This document shows positions 7,856-19,000 of a DNA stretch of 64,000 nt, in pieces. Numbering within the stretch: position 1 is the first letter of the stretch; each line of letters begins with the position of its first letter. The DNA is from an uncultured Bacteroidales bacterium (GTDB taxonomy: Bacteria; Bacteroidota; Bacteroidia; Bacteroidales; UBA932), in NCBI GenBank assembly GCA_944322715.1, contig CALUPT010000002.1, forward strand, positions 124,001 through 188,000, read 5' to 3'. Made by a program: the position numbers and the translations under genes. The notes below the pieces were generated by a model. The model was not told the DNA's origin, did no database searches, and saw only the letters and a program-made list of their open reading frames with translations.

Positions 7856-9517
7856 TCAAAATACAAGCACCAGCCGGGAAAGCGCACCACCATCGGCGGC
7901 ACTCTTATAACTGCTCCTCAGCATCAGGTTCTCTTCCGGTGCCGTATCCTCATACAGCGCATAGAAATACAGAGTCAGGGCAAGATTATCCGCAGATACG
8001 GATGAAGTCCAGTAGAACCTCGTGTACAGGTCTGAATCATCAAGGAATGTCTTGTCATCCATAGATACCTTGGACATGGAACTGTTTATTGCAGCGGCAA
8101 TATCGACCCCGGTCCCTGTCCACCACATCCATACATCATTCAGCTCTCCGCCGAAAGTGCCATCCGAAGATGTCAGGGACATTCCGCAGGCCGTCCTGAA
8201 GAAATCCATCAGTTCCCCCATAGCCGGGACATACCATCCTGTCGTGACCGCATTGGCTTCAGGTCCTCCCGCTACATTGGAAAACAACTGCGCAGACCTG
8301 AACAGCGGATACTTGCCGGATGCCACATCTTCAGCCCTCTTGCTGAATATGGCACTGGTATATCCATAGCCATCCACATCGGCATCCAGAATCTCCAGGT
8401 TCTCTTCCGGAGTGTACTCGACAGAAGCCAGCACCTCAAGGCCTATGGAAGACTCATCCCTGCTGTCATTCCCCTGGGTACCGTACCATGCATAGACAGA
8501 ATTCTCTCGGGTAGAAGTCACAGTCCCGTGGACAACACCTCCGAGGGCATCTTTTGCAGCCTGACCGATCCTGTCAGGGTCTATATTGGTCACCATACCT
8601 ATCACATCCGCAGAGCTGACATCGGCGGCATCCGCATCCCTGGACAGGAGATTGCCATCAGACAGGAAAAAGTCCCCTGGCTGCAGGGTATGGTGTATCT
8701 CCGACGCCCGGCCTACAGGAATGACAACGACTTCTCCTGGCCCGACACCGGAAATGGACTGCGACCACTTCTCTCCTCCGGCAGTACCGGAAAACCCGGT
8801 CACATCGGCAGGATTGGTCTTGTAGAAATATCTTCCTCCATCGTTGAAAGGGTCTATCCCATCAAAATCGACCTGCAGCGGATTGTTGTAATCCGGAATT
8901 GCAGGAGTGTTGTCGAACACGTATGTCGTGCATTCCGGGACGAAGCATACAAGAGCGGTCTTAGGAGAAAGACATATATCTATCGAAGGTTTCCCTGTCC
9001 CGCCATCCGGATTGTACACGCCCGAGGCAGTCAGAAGGGAGGATACCCCGAAGTCTTCCGACTGGTCTGCCGCTACAGTCCATCCGGCAATCATATCCGC
9101 AAAGAATTCCTCCTCGGAGGTTGCCTGAAGATTGACTGATGCCGCATCTATTTTGCTGTCCTGCGGATAGTATGCAAAATACCTGTCCCCTTCAGTCCAG
9201 GTTATGACATCATCATCGTTCAGCGCAATATTCCAGGACCCATCCGACTCGAGCACCATCCTGAGGACCTCCACCGACCCATCTGTATGGACGATGAACA
9301 GCCCTACCGCATCCTTGGCGGCAAGCTCCATCCTGAACAGCCCGTCGAAGTCAGGATCATCGCTCGCATATCCTTCCGTCGTGATATTGAACACCGACAC
9401 ATCTGCCGTCTCCGGCACAGAGACAGGTGGAGATACCGTATCTATGGTTTTTTCGCTGCAGGCGGCTAATGCCACGACAGACATCACCGCTGCTGTTTCT
9501 ATTACTATCCTTTTCAT
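7856..9517 (-). CDS. Fimbrillin-like surface lipoprotein with C-terminal DUF1566-like module
   Basis: The 553-residue protein has a lipoprotein signal peptide (lipobox LAAC, Cys near residue 20). The N-terminal half (about 40-330) resembles the Mfa-like/fimbrillin-A family: the segments VGLFIV, WNIALNDDDVITWTEGDRYFAYYP and the later AGGEKWSQSISGVGPGEVVVIPV are typical of such beta-sandwich pairs. The C-terminal part (about 330-553) has GWYVPAMGELMDFF and RFYWTSS, the hallmark of DUF1566/Fib_succ_major-type modules. The stop of the upstream metalloprotease is 10 bases away, so they are co-transcribed. The role is not known; surface display or substrate capture for the locus is inferred. It could equally be annotated simply as a hypothetical lipoprotein. 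Confidence 0.75.
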   Translation of the reverse strand: MKRIVIETAAVMSVVALAACSEKTIDTVSPPVSVPETADVSVFNITTEGYASDDPDFDGLFRMELAAKDAVGLFIVHTDGSVEVLRMVLESDGSWNIALNDDDVITWTEGDRYFAYYPQDSKIDAASVNLQATSEEEFFADMIAGWTVAADQSEDFGVSSLLTASGVYNPDGGTGKPSIDICLSPKTALVCFVPECTTYVFDNTPAIPDYNNPLQVDFDGIDPFNDGGRYFYKTNPADVTGFSGTAGGEKWSQSISGVGPGEVVVIPVGRASEIHHTLQPGDFFLSDGNLLSRDADAADVSSADVIGMVTNIDPDRIGQAAKDALGGVVHGTVTSTRENSVYAWYGTQGNDSRDESSIGLEVLASVEYTPEENLEILDADVDGYGYTSAIFSKRAEDVASGKYPLFRSAQLFSNVAGGPEANAVTTGWYVPAMGELMDFFRTACGMSLTSSDGTFGGELNDVWMWWTGTGVDIAAAINSSMSKVSMDDKTFLDDSDLYTRFYWTSSVSADNLALTLYFYALYEDTAPEENLMLRSSYKSAADGGALSRLVLVF

Positions 9518-9527
9518 ATAAATGCTT

Positions 9528-12131
9528 TTAAAATGTCAAACAATCATTACCGAGTTTCTGCAGAACCGTCCTGTCCGCTCCGGTCAGGACATCGAGGGCA
9601 ATGCGGAAACCGTGGCCTGCAGTCCTCCTTTCAGGCAGGGTATCATCCCCGATGTCAAGCCGGAAGAACCCCGAATCAGAATACAGGGTCATTCCGCCAG
9701 CAAGCCCATCGTATGACACTGCAGCAGGGACATCCGCTTCAGGCAGGGAGTCCGACAACATAAGGCGGACACAAGTCCCGTTCTGTCTGTTGTACCTCCT
9801 CACCTCGCTTGAGAGCAGCCTGCGGTAGAATCGGGGGAGCCGGACATCCACTGCAATGATGGGGTCAGCCCCCGAACCGGAAGACCGTATTCCTTTAGAA
9901 TCCGGTCCGCAGCAAGGTCCGGCATATAACGATATGTCCACTGTCCTGTAGCCTGACGGCGGCACCATCTCCACCACCGGCTGCTCCTGCAGACATGCAT
10001 ACACAGCTTTTGCTTTCAACAGATAGCCATCCCGTGTCCTCCGGCACATTGCTCCATCAAGGTCGAGCGAGACCAGATACCTCATCCCGTACCGTTCAGA
10101 GACAAGAGGAGAATTGAGCATTGCATACAGGGAATCCGTCACATCCATCTCGCCATCGGTCCTGAAGCGGCTTATGGCTGCCAGAGGACGGCATCTCATC
10201 CCTGCACCGCTGTCCAGCTGGACCCGTACCGAAACACTTCCTCCGCCTGTATCGAGCAGGAGATGGCCATTCTCAAGTCTCATATCCAGGTCCGTATCCG
10301 CAAGGCCCGACAACCTGCCGGACCGCGAGAGGTTCTTCTCCACCCTGGAGGACACGTAACCTGCATAATCCGTATCGACAATCCATTCAGCCCATTCGGG
10401 AGCTCCATAGACATACCTGTCCAGAAAAGACATGGCCATGGCCTGAAGCGCACTGTCAACAGGTTCGGCCCTGACCCGGCCATCTTTGTCCGGAAACCTC
10501 ATCTGACCTCCCACAAATGCGACAGCCTGATTCACGAGCTGCTTATACCGTTCCGCCACTGCAGAATACACGAATGCACTGTCTGCATCTGCGGTACAGT
10601 CCCGGAATGAATCCATAATCTGCCTGAGATACAGCATACCTGACTCCGCAGTCTCGACCGGCTCCCTTCCGAGATCCTCTGCAAGAGTCTGCGGGTCGGA
10701 TATCGACAGCGGGAAATACCTGGTGCTGTCATTGGAGAACATCTTCGCGGCAAACCTGTCCCTGGCGCGCTGTGAGCGGAAATCACCATACCCCCACCGT
10801 ATAGCCGCCCTGTCGTAAGGGCCAATGACCGGCACCCTGTCCACAAGGCTTATCCCATCTTCAGGCCTTACGGCATAGTTCAGTCTCATATAGTCCATTA
10901 TGGAACTGCCGTGGGAGACCTTCGACATCAGGACGGAATCCCTCAGTTCCGCGGTAGAGAACAGGCGGCTGCCATAGAAATTGTGCTCCAGGCCGAGGGT
11001 ATGGCCGATCTCGTGAGTCAGCACCATCTCCCACATTGACCGGTACATATCTTCAGGCATCTGCCCGAGGTCCCCTGTCTGGGTCATATACCACTTGCGC
11101 AGAGAGTTTTCCGCCCCGCTGAATATTCCGAGATATGCGCAAAGAGTCTCCCCTGTCCTGAGATCCGTATATGCCCTGCCGTACGCATTCCCGTTCTTCG
11201 GGGCATCATTGTATTTAACCCACGAGAGCCTGGCATCGTCAATGGCATACTTCCCGGACGAGAAATCTTCCGGAGACGGTTCTACAAGGCTGACATGGCC
11301 TTCAAGTCCGTACTCCCTGAAAATCCTGTCCCAGTTCTCTACAGAACGGCGGAGGGCAGGAAGCAACTGTTCCGGGAAACCCTGGCTGACGCAGAATGTC
11401 ACCCCATCCCTGAACCTCTTGATCACGGCCGACCTCTTCCTCTGCAAACCTCCGCTGCCCCGAAATTCAGCAGGGACAGAAAAATACCCCACCCTCCTGT
11501 CCGCAGGTACAGGTATCATCCTTTCCTCAGGCAGCAGGGTCAATGCCGTACCGACAGTCCAGCGTGTGGTGTCCCTTGGCGCGGAAGGCAGAAATATAGG
11601 CGCATAGGAGAGAGATGTCCGCACTATGACCTGGCCATCACGATGTACAATACCGTCAAGACGCATACTGCCATCCACCTTCGGGCCTATCTTCAGCTGG
11701 GTCGAATATGGGCCCAAGCCGAAATATGTGTCATCTTCAAGCCATTCCCCGACCGGAAACAAGATATGCCCATCCTCATTTCCGGAAACAGGAAACCTGC
11801 GCATATCCATATAGTCCGTATCATTCCCCGCGCCGGAGACAGCCTGCTGGAGGACAAGTTCCCCGCCATCCTTGACAAAACGGAGTATCAACGGGCCAAA
11901 ACGGTCACCCGGATATCCGAACTTCGCTTCAGGCCCGGGCCTGAAATCAGTGTCAAGCACAGTTACAAACATACTGAAATCCCGTCCGAGAAGAGTATCC
12001 GGGAGAGACCAGCAGTATTCATCCGGACTCATCTCTCCGGATGCAGACCTGCCGCAGAGAGGCAGCAGAAGAAGCAGAAATGCAAGGACATACCTTGATG
12101 CCCCGTTCAAGCCAAGGCTAATAGATGGCAT
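9528..12131 (-). CDS. Zinc-dependent metalloprotease (metzincin, DUF4953-like)
   Basis: The 867-residue secreted protein contains the metzincin zinc site HEIGHTLGLEH at residues 373-383 (His373, His377, His383 as ligands and Glu374 as base) and a downstream Met-turn SIMDY with Met412, as in the Bacteroidota zinc-dependent metalloproteases of the DUF5117/DUF4953 group. A hydrophobic signal segment (YVLAFLLLLLPLCGRSAS) follows the start; there is no lipobox cysteine. ATG 12131 was chosen because it begins the signal peptide and gives a 14-base overlap with the PKD-like gene. The C-terminal half (about 600-867) has no recognisable domain. In its operon it most plausibly digests proteins at the cell surface or in the periplasm so that the adjacent SusCD pair can import peptides; the substrate is unknown. 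Confidence 0.88.
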   Translation of the reverse strand: MPSISLGLNGASRYVLAFLLLLLPLCGRSASGEMSPDEYCWSLPDTLLGRDFSMFVTVLDTDFRPGPEAKFGYPGDRFGPLILRFVKDGGELVLQQAVSGAGNDTDYMDMRRFPVSGNEDGHILFPVGEWLEDDTYFGLGPYSTQLKIGPKVDGSMRLDGIVHRDGQVIVRTSLSYAPIFLPSAPRDTTRWTVGTALTLLPEERMIPVPADRRVGYFSVPAEFRGSGGLQRKRSAVIKRFRDGVTFCVSQGFPEQLLPALRRSVENWDRIFREYGLEGHVSLVEPSPEDFSSGKYAIDDARLSWVKYNDAPKNGNAYGRAYTDLRTGETLCAYLGIFSGAENSLRKWYMTQTGDLGQMPEDMYRSMWEMVLTHEIGHTLGLEHNFYGSRLFSTAELRDSVLMSKVSHGSSIMDYMRLNYAVRPEDGISLVDRVPVIGPYDRAAIRWGYGDFRSQRARDRFAAKMFSNDSTRYFPLSISDPQTLAEDLGREPVETAESGMLYLRQIMDSFRDCTADADSAFVYSAVAERYKQLVNQAVAFVGGQMRFPDKDGRVRAEPVDSALQAMAMSFLDRYVYGAPEWAEWIVDTDYAGYVSSRVEKNLSRSGRLSGLADTDLDMRLENGHLLLDTGGGSVSVRVQLDSGAGMRCRPLAAISRFRTDGEMDVTDSLYAMLNSPLVSERYGMRYLVSLDLDGAMCRRTRDGYLLKAKAVYACLQEQPVVEMVPPSGYRTVDISLYAGPCCGPDSKGIRSSGSGADPIIAVDVRLPRFYRRLLSSEVRRYNRQNGTCVRLMLSDSLPEADVPAAVSYDGLAGGMTLYSDSGFFRLDIGDDTLPERRTAGHGFRIALDVLTGADRTVLQKLGNDCLTF

Positions 12132-13854
12132 CCCTGTAGGAATAGATGAAATCCACCACATTGGAGAAGATGGCATCTCCATCGGTATCCTCTCCGAACA
12201 CCTTTATATTCTGGACACCTGCAGAATCCTGCTCTATCTCTCCGGCAGCAGTCATATTGAACTCCACAAGCACGCAGTCTCCATTCTGGCTCTCGACTAT
12301 CGCCCCGAGCTGATGGGTGACACCCTTGACAGTATTGTCCTCATAATATATCTCTTCGTTGTCGGACTTGAATTTCAGGCCAGTGACCACATCGGAAGCA
12401 TCATCGGAAGCCCAGATCCGAGTGACTGTCGGGGTTGCAAGCGAGAAATCCACTCGGTAGATGGCATTGCCTGACGCATAGAAGAACATCCTCGTGAAAT
12501 ATGACGATGTGGTCACCGGCACCTTTTCCGAAGAAGCCAGGGAACCTTCGGCCGATACAGACCAGTAGCCGCTGCACCTTGCGTACGCATCATTGTTGTC
12601 CACTATCGCATCCATACTCAACTCATATATATGGAACGTATTGTCCGAATGGCCGACCGCAAGGACATTGCTGGTGCCCTGGCCCGATGTTGACATCCCC
12701 ATTACATCCATCACCAGTCCGCTCTGCAGCCGGTCAGGATTGAAAGCGTTAGTCTGCCCGTTTTCCCCCACCGGGGCCAGATACGCGGAATTGTTGGATG
12801 TGAACTCCAGATACTCGTTGTCTTCGGAACCTCCCCCATCGACAATCTCCTGTCTCACCCAATATCCGGAACCGTAGTCCGTGGTATTGATGTAGGTCAG
12901 GAACCTGTTTCCACGCGAATCGTACACGAGCATGTTATTGCCCCTCGCGTATGACAGACACGCATCTCCAACCGTATATGCATACGGGTCACTGCCGAGA
13001 GACGATGGATCGAGCCTGAGAGGGTACATCAGGGCCAGGTCATCATGGACGGCATACCACAGGGTACCTCCATCCGCTATCGCGAAACCGTTGCGCTGCC
13101 CTTTCATGAATGTCGGGCCGGAACCGTCATTCTGAGGCATGTTCTCTCCTGACAGATGTCTTCCGTAGACAATCCTGTCATAGTCCAGGTCAGGATGCTC
13201 ATGCATCGTGGATGCCTCGAGGATATACTGAGCCGAGGAGGTGAACACCCCGAGCAGATTCTCGGTATTGGAGTTACCAGCCGTAGGAGGGTCCGTCCTC
13301 ATATAAGGCTGCACACCGAGGAAAAGAGGACTGCCCTGGAGAGCCTGTCCTCCGTTCTGTGCCCCATAGATGTCGTGGCTGACAGTCCTCTCATCGCCTT
13401 CTCCGTCCACATTCCCGAGGACTGCCTGCCCATCTATGTCCTGGAGCAGGAACCAGCAGCTCTCGAAAGCGATTATCGGCCTGACATATATCTCCGCGTA
13501 TTCGGTGATGCCGAGATTGTTGTCAGTTACAGAGAAAATCAGGTTTATGACCTGGTTATCCTCCTGGGTAACCTGAAGCACATATTGAGGCTCCGTGCCC
13601 AGCTCCTCCCAGCGGTTGCCGGAGACAGGTCTCTGCCAGAGGTATGAAAGATTGTCAGTACCCTCCGTCAGGGACTGGGTCACTGTCGGGGTTATCACCA
13701 CCTCGGATGGCACACCTGCAGAATAGGTGTAAGAACCGGGGTCTATCGTTATCTCATTGATGTCCCGGTAGTCATAGTTGCCGAGATCCTTGTAGCAGGA
13801 AACTGCGGCAAGGGTGCATACCAGGATGATTATGTTTCTGAAAAATATGTTCAT
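12118..13854 (-). CDS. PKD-like family surface lipoprotein
   Basis: The 578-residue lipoprotein (lipobox AVSC, then YKDLGNYDYRDINE) matches the PKD-like family found beside SusC/SusD and DUF4843 genes in Bacteroidota. After the Cys comes an Ig/PKD-like domain (about 25-125: ITIDPGSYTYSAGVPSEVVI, YLWQRPVSG), then a larger region with repeated blade-like segments (for example RNGFAIADGGTLWYAVHD, FLTYINTTDYG) suggesting a beta-propeller. No catalytic motif is evident, so a binding role is likely. The start at 13854 follows the DUF4843 stop by 7 bases and begins the signal peptide; upstream in-frame ATGs lie inside the DUF4843 gene. Confidence 0.82.
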   Translation of the reverse strand: MNIFFRNIIILVCTLAAVSCYKDLGNYDYRDINEITIDPGSYTYSAGVPSEVVITPTVTQSLTEGTDNLSYLWQRPVSGNRWEELGTEPQYVLQVTQEDNQVINLIFSVTDNNLGITEYAEIYVRPIIAFESCWFLLQDIDGQAVLGNVDGEGDERTVSHDIYGAQNGGQALQGSPLFLGVQPYMRTDPPTAGNSNTENLLGVFTSSAQYILEASTMHEHPDLDYDRIVYGRHLSGENMPQNDGSGPTFMKGQRNGFAIADGGTLWYAVHDDLALMYPLRLDPSSLGSDPYAYTVGDACLSYARGNNMLVYDSRGNRFLTYINTTDYGSGYWVRQEIVDGGGSEDNEYLEFTSNNSAYLAPVGENGQTNAFNPDRLQSGLVMDVMGMSTSGQGTSNVLAVGHSDNTFHIYELSMDAIVDNNDAYARCSGYWSVSAEGSLASSEKVPVTTSSYFTRMFFYASGNAIYRVDFSLATPTVTRIWASDDASDVVTGLKFKSDNEEIYYEDNTVKGVTHQLGAIVESQNGDCVLVEFNMTAAGEIEQDSAGVQNIKVFGEDTDGDAIFSNVVDFIYSYRDAIY

Positions 13855-13861
13855 GTCCGTT

Positions 13862-14581
13862 CTAGTTAAAGACAGGGAATTCAATTTCCTCATCACTGTA
13901 ATCATCGTCCCCGTACAGAGGACCGTTCTCCTGTTTATATAGGGCATAGGCTTCCATTATCGCCATATAGCTGTCGAAATTTCTCTCTATGTCCTTGTGG
14001 ACACAGCGGAAAGTCTCCATCATAAGGATATATTTCGACACGCTGTATCTGCCCCAGAAAGCCGCGTTCCAGTCATCCGGATACAGGTCGAGGTTGACGG
14101 TGACCCTGTACGAAAGGTTCTCCACCCTTCCCTGCCCGAACTGCTGGTATTCAGAGCTGTTGTCATACACTATGTCCACATAGCCATTCTTGTCGGTGGA
14201 ACGGGTGGATGCATTTTCCTTCGATGGACACTTGATCCTGAAGCCGGCATCGACAGTCACGACCCCGGCAGGAAACTGGTACGGATTGTCAAATTCCAGT
14301 TCCGGAGTGAACAGGGATGTCTCCACAGGAGTTGCCTGCACGCAGAATGTCCTCGGCGTATCGAGGAAATATCCTATGAGCTGTGCGGTGAACCTGCCAT
14401 CAATATAGGAATCCTGACCGAGGACATACTCTTCCAGCCAGTCTTCATCCGTGAAGGTGTAGCTGGATGCCCCGGAAAACTCTATCCTCGCATCATCGCT
14501 GTAATAGGCTATATCGTTGACCTTGCAGGAAGCCAGAGCCATTGCAAGGATGGACAAAATCATTATATACCGTGCTTTCAT
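13862..14581 (-). CDS. DUF4843-family lipoprotein
   Basis: This 239-residue lipoprotein (signal peptide with lipobox LASC, then KVNDIAYYSDDARIEF) resembles DUF4843 proteins, which regularly sit directly after SusD and before a PKD-like lipoprotein. The typical features are the YxxxxxRIxF opening, a beta-rich middle with FCVQATPV and FRIKCPS, and a conserved tail around WNAAFWGRYSVSKYILM. No enzymatic motif is seen. It starts one base after the SusD stop, so it is part of the same message. A role as accessory subunit of the SusCD complex is an inference from position. Confidence 0.82.
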   Translation of the reverse strand: MKARYIMILSILAMALASCKVNDIAYYSDDARIEFSGASSYTFTDEDWLEEYVLGQDSYIDGRFTAQLIGYFLDTPRTFCVQATPVETSLFTPELEFDNPYQFPAGVVTVDAGFRIKCPSKENASTRSTDKNGYVDIVYDNSSEYQQFGQGRVENLSYRVTVNLDLYPDDWNAAFWGRYSVSKYILMMETFRCVHKDIERNFDSYMAIMEAYALYKQENGPLYGDDDYSDEEIEFPVFN

Positions 14582-14582
14582 A

Positions 14583-16067
14583 TCAGTTATGGTTTCCGTA
14601 TGTATATTCATCATCCGGGAGAGGCATCTGGTAATTTGCCAGAGGCATTGTGTCTCCCGCAGGACAGTTAGGGAAGGCGGTGAACCCGAACCTCTTGTAG
14701 AAGAAGAACAGCTGGCCCTCGCCATAGAACTCTTTCAGATATTCCTTCATCAGTTCGTTGGTCCGGACTGTCTGCCCTGTCATCACCCCGAAAATCTGTC
14801 GTGAGTCTGTCTCATCGAAGCCGGTGGTGAAGGTCGCATTGTACCTTCCTGACCTCAGGGCAATCACCTCATCGAGATAAGATGCCGCCTCATCCACATC
14901 CGGAGTGCATTCCGCAGCTATATAGTACATCTCGGGAAGCCTGATAAGAGGCTGGGAGTCGAGACCGTTGTAGTTGCCGCGCCCCTCGGTGTATGCCGAA
15001 CCTGTGAATATATACTTGTTGCACTTGAGCAGAGGCTGGCCAACAGCCGTCCCCTGGGGTGCGGAGAAATTCCTGTAGCGGGCATCCGAAGCCACCTCAT
15101 ACCACTGCGTCACATTTGTCTGGTATGCAGCGAGCGAATTGGAATAGCTCACGTTGGTGAACACCTGGTCTATTATCTGGTAATAGTCATCTATGTAGAG
15201 AGCGAATATCTGCTCTGTCGGAGTGATGGGCGTGGCGGCATAGTCATCAGTCCCGGCAAGGGTGAAATGTCCGCAATCGATCACGCTCTTGGCATACTGC
15301 AGGGCAAGAGCCTTGCTTTCCGAATCTCCCTTGTAGCAATATGCCCTTGCAAGCATGGCACGGACAGCCCACACATTCATCCTCATCTGCCTCATCTCGG
15401 TGAAAGGGTCGGCGGAATCATCATAATTGAATATCTCGCTGTCATGCCCTTCGAGAAGCTCCTCTGCCTCAAGCAGGTCGGCAATCACGAGGTCAAGCAC
15501 CTCGGATGCAGGCAGTATGGGGGTCGCCACATTGTCGAAACTGGTCCTGTACGGTACTGCATCCCCCTGAGGATTGTCCTTGTAGACAGGCCCATAGAGG
15601 CGGAGCAGGTCGAAATGCAGGAAAGCCCTCAGGCCGAGAGCCTCACCCTTCATTGTCTCGTAATAGTTTTCGGTATGTATCACGGACCTGTTCTGGTCCA
15701 CGAACTTCAGGAAATTGTTGATGTTCGCTATCACATTGTACAGGGAAGAGTAGATGTTGATGACCGTACCCTCGTATGTACCATCGTATGCATACACTGT
15801 AGATGGAGATGTGTCAAGTATCCCCTCGGGATCATTGTTGTACCGGCCTGCAAGCATATCCAGATAATAATAGGTCATGGTCTGGCCGTACAGGTCAGTC
15901 TTCCCCATCTTGATATAGAAACCAGTCAATGCATCCTTGAACCCGTACTCCGAAGAGAAGAGATCCTCCTCCTCCACGGAGGTCTTCGGCTGCACATCAA
16001 GCCATTCCGCGCAGGATGCGAGAAGCAGGAACGGCAGGAACAATATCGCTGTAAATATCTTTCTCAT
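14583..16067 (-). CDS. SusD/RagB-family surface lipoprotein
   Basis: SusD-type proteins are surface lipoproteins that cap the cognate SusC transporter and bind its substrate. The 494-residue product has a lipoprotein signal (lipobox LASC), then the family opening EWLDVQPKTSVEEEDLF, TPR-like helices (LRAFLHFDLLRLYGPVY), and the C-terminal RFGFTAFPNC and MPLPDDEY segments near the usual SusD end. The start at 16067 is chosen over ATG 16073 because an AGGAGG sequence is then 7 bases away. It lies 17 bases below SusC. With a metzincin in the operon, peptides are a likelier cargo than glycans; that is inference. Confidence 0.93.
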   Translation of the reverse strand: MRKIFTAILFLPFLLLASCAEWLDVQPKTSVEEEDLFSSEYGFKDALTGFYIKMGKTDLYGQTMTYYYLDMLAGRYNNDPEGILDTSPSTVYAYDGTYEGTVINIYSSLYNVIANINNFLKFVDQNRSVIHTENYYETMKGEALGLRAFLHFDLLRLYGPVYKDNPQGDAVPYRTSFDNVATPILPASEVLDLVIADLLEAEELLEGHDSEIFNYDDSADPFTEMRQMRMNVWAVRAMLARAYCYKGDSESKALALQYAKSVIDCGHFTLAGTDDYAATPITPTEQIFALYIDDYYQIIDQVFTNVSYSNSLAAYQTNVTQWYEVASDARYRNFSAPQGTAVGQPLLKCNKYIFTGSAYTEGRGNYNGLDSQPLIRLPEMYYIAAECTPDVDEAASYLDEVIALRSGRYNATFTTGFDETDSRQIFGVMTGQTVRTNELMKEYLKEFYGEGQLFFFYKRFGFTAFPNCPAGDTMPLANYQMPLPDDEYTYGNHN

Positions 16068-16074
16068 AATCATA

Positions 16075-16080
16075 CCTCCT
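16075..16080 (-). promoter_or_regulatory. Shine-Dalgarno sequence AGGAGG before SusD
   Basis: A full AGGAGG on the minus strand is unusual in Bacteroidota, where strong anti-SD pairing is rarely used. Its 7-base spacing fits ATG 16067, whereas ATG 16073 would be 1 base away. Confidence 0.6.
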
Positions 16081-16084
16081 TACC

Positions 16085-19000
16085 TTAAAACACAAGATTG
16101 AGCGAAAGGGCGAACTGCCGAGAGAACGGATAGTCGGTACCTCTTTCCCTCTTGATGGAGGAGAGGTAGAAGATATCCTCGACATTCAGGGACCATTTCA
16201 TGGATGAGATGCGCAGCTTCTGCAGGAACGGATATGCGTTCTTCTCCATCCTGTAGGAAATGGAAAGGGAGCTGAACTGGAACAGGTTCTCGTTCATCAC
16301 GAAACGCGATGTCTGCTGCGTATTCGCACCGTTGGCCGAATTGGTCAGCCTCTTGTACTGGGCGACATCACCCGGCTGGGTCCATCTCTCATAGAGCACC
16401 CTCCTGTCTGCATTGTACCTGAGGTCCGCGTTCTCCACCTTGCTCACGAGGGTGGAATTGTACATCTGCCCGCCGAAACGGTACATAAAGCCAAGGTTGA
16501 TCCCGAAGCCCATATAGTTGAACGAGGTATTGATGTTACCCTGCCATTTCGGCTCCGTGTCCCCGCATACGACGGCATCCACCACATCGTATTCGCTGGT
16601 CACGGTGCCATCCCTCTTCAGAAGAATCTCATCTCCCGTGGCCGGGTCGATACCGAGAGACCGGACAGCCCAGATGGCTGTGGTGGACATTCCCTCCACA
16701 TATCGCGGAAGAGGAGTGACGGACTCCGTGTTGGCATTGGTCTCGTTCATCTTGGCAAGGGCCTCAGATATTCTGAGGAGTTTGTTGGTGTTGTGGGACC
16801 CGTTTATGGAAATTACCCAGTAGGCCTCCTTGGCTTCGTTCCTGTACGGGATGAACGCAAGGTTCAGCTCCACACCCTGGTTCTGCAGGGTACCCATATT
16901 GGATGGATAGGAAGTAAAGCCGATGGACGGGGCGAGAGTCACCTGGGTCAGGGAGTTTTCCGTGTTCTTGATATAGTATTCTGCCCTGGCGGTGATGCGG
17001 CCCTTGAGGAGGGACAGCTCCAGTCTGGTGTTCCAGGTGGCTGTCTGCTGCCATTTGAGCTGGTTGTTCCCGAGAGCCACCAGTTCGATGCCCGTGGCAT
17101 CGGAAGACAGATAGTACTGCATCAGATCCGAGTATGAATAGACCTGGCGCGACTGGTACGGAGCGAATCCCTGCGTACCGGTGATACCGTACGATGTGGC
17201 AAGCACAAGGTCATCCAGCCAGTCCACGCTCTTCATAAACTGTTCGTTCTTGACATCCCACTTGAATCCTACCGACCAGAACGGGGCGAAACGGTTGTCC
17301 CGGCCGAACTGCGACGATCCGTCCACCCTGATGTTGGCATCGAAGGAATATCGGTACATATAGGAATATCCCGCCGTAAGGACTGCTCCGATGCTCCTGG
17401 AAGTGTTCTCTGTACCCGTCATGTTCTCGGAATATTTCTGCCCGAAAAGGATATGGTCCATAGAGTCGTTTGGAAAACCTGTCACGAGAGCGCCGTAGGT
17501 CTCGCTCTGGTCCTGCTGTATCGAATAGCGGAAGTTGGCGGTGACAAAATGCTTTTCAGCGAACACCTTGTTGAACATGGCGGTAAAGTCTATGGCATAG
17601 TTGAACGACTCTGACTGGTCGCGGGAGAAGTCTCCCTTGAGGCTCGGGTCGGTCACATCGTTGAAAGCCGTATGGTAGGCAGGCCGGAACACCTCATCCT
17701 TGCTCACGCTCTTGCTCAGGGAGACATTGGCCTGGAGAATCCAAGCCGGCGCAGGACGGTACTCGAGCTTGAAAAGCTCCCTGATGGAGAAACTCGTATC
17801 ACGGTCAAGGCTGTGGAAAGTGGCATTGTACATAGGGTTGGCCACCTCGTATGTCCCGGAATCCCCTGCATAGAGCATATTCCAGGTCTGCATTATCTTG
17901 TTGACATTGCCGTTCTCGTCATAAGGTCTCAGATACGGGTTGAGCAAGGCATACTGGCTGAACGAACCGTATGGACTGTCAGTCCCCACTGCATTGTCAA
18001 CCGTGACACTGTTCTTCAGGAGGAACTTGTTGAAACGGTAGCTGAGGTCCAGGGACGCGGTCTGGGTACTCCTCTTGGAACCTTTCATCACGCCTGGGGT
18101 CTCGTTGAGCCCTGCATACAGCTTGTATCTCAGGGCCTGGGAACCGCCCTCGAGAGTGACTGCATGACGGTGCTGCACGGAAGTGCGCAGAGGCTGAGAC
18201 AGCCAGTAGGTATCTACACCCCTGCGGACCTCCCTGAGACGGGACTGGTAGTCCCTCAAGGAAGCGAGGTCGGTCTGGGAATAGAGACCTGCCCTCCATT
18301 CCGCCTCTATCTTTTCCTCGGAATTCATCAGGTTGTAGGAGGTGAGGTCCGGAATCTCCACGCGGACATTGCCGCTGTATGTCACATTGATAGCTCCCGG
18401 GCGCGGAGCCAGGGTCTCGATGACGATGACACCGTTGGAAGCCTTGGAACCATAGATGGCCGTAGCCGAAGCATCCTTCAGGATTGTTATGGAGGCAATC
18501 CTGTCAGGGTCGAGGTCGGCCATTGTCTGCACATCAATCTCGAAACCATCCAGCATCAGCAGAGGCTGGTTCGGATAGGTGTCGTATTCCCCCTGAAGGG
18601 ACACGAGATCCCCGCTGGCCCCGGCTCCCCCCGGAAGAGTAGAAGTTCCTCGCATACGCATATCTGGCAGCCTGTTGGGGTCGGACCCCATCTCGAAGTT
18701 GTCCATCACACGGAAACTCGGGTCTATTGCGCTGATAGCCTTTGCGATATTTGTAGTGGATACCTTCTTGATATCCTCACCTTTCATAGTCACCACCGAA
18801 CCGGTGTAACTCTCCAGGTCCCTGTTGAAGATACCCGTCACAACCACCTGGTCCAGTTCGTTCTGGTCCATCTCCATCACTATCTCGAGCTTCGCCTTCC
18901 CGTGGCGGGGGCTTACCTTGACCTCCTGAGTCTTCATACCTATGAACGAGAACTCGAGAGTCATATCCGGCACATTGTCTGTCTCGAGAGTGAAGTTTCC

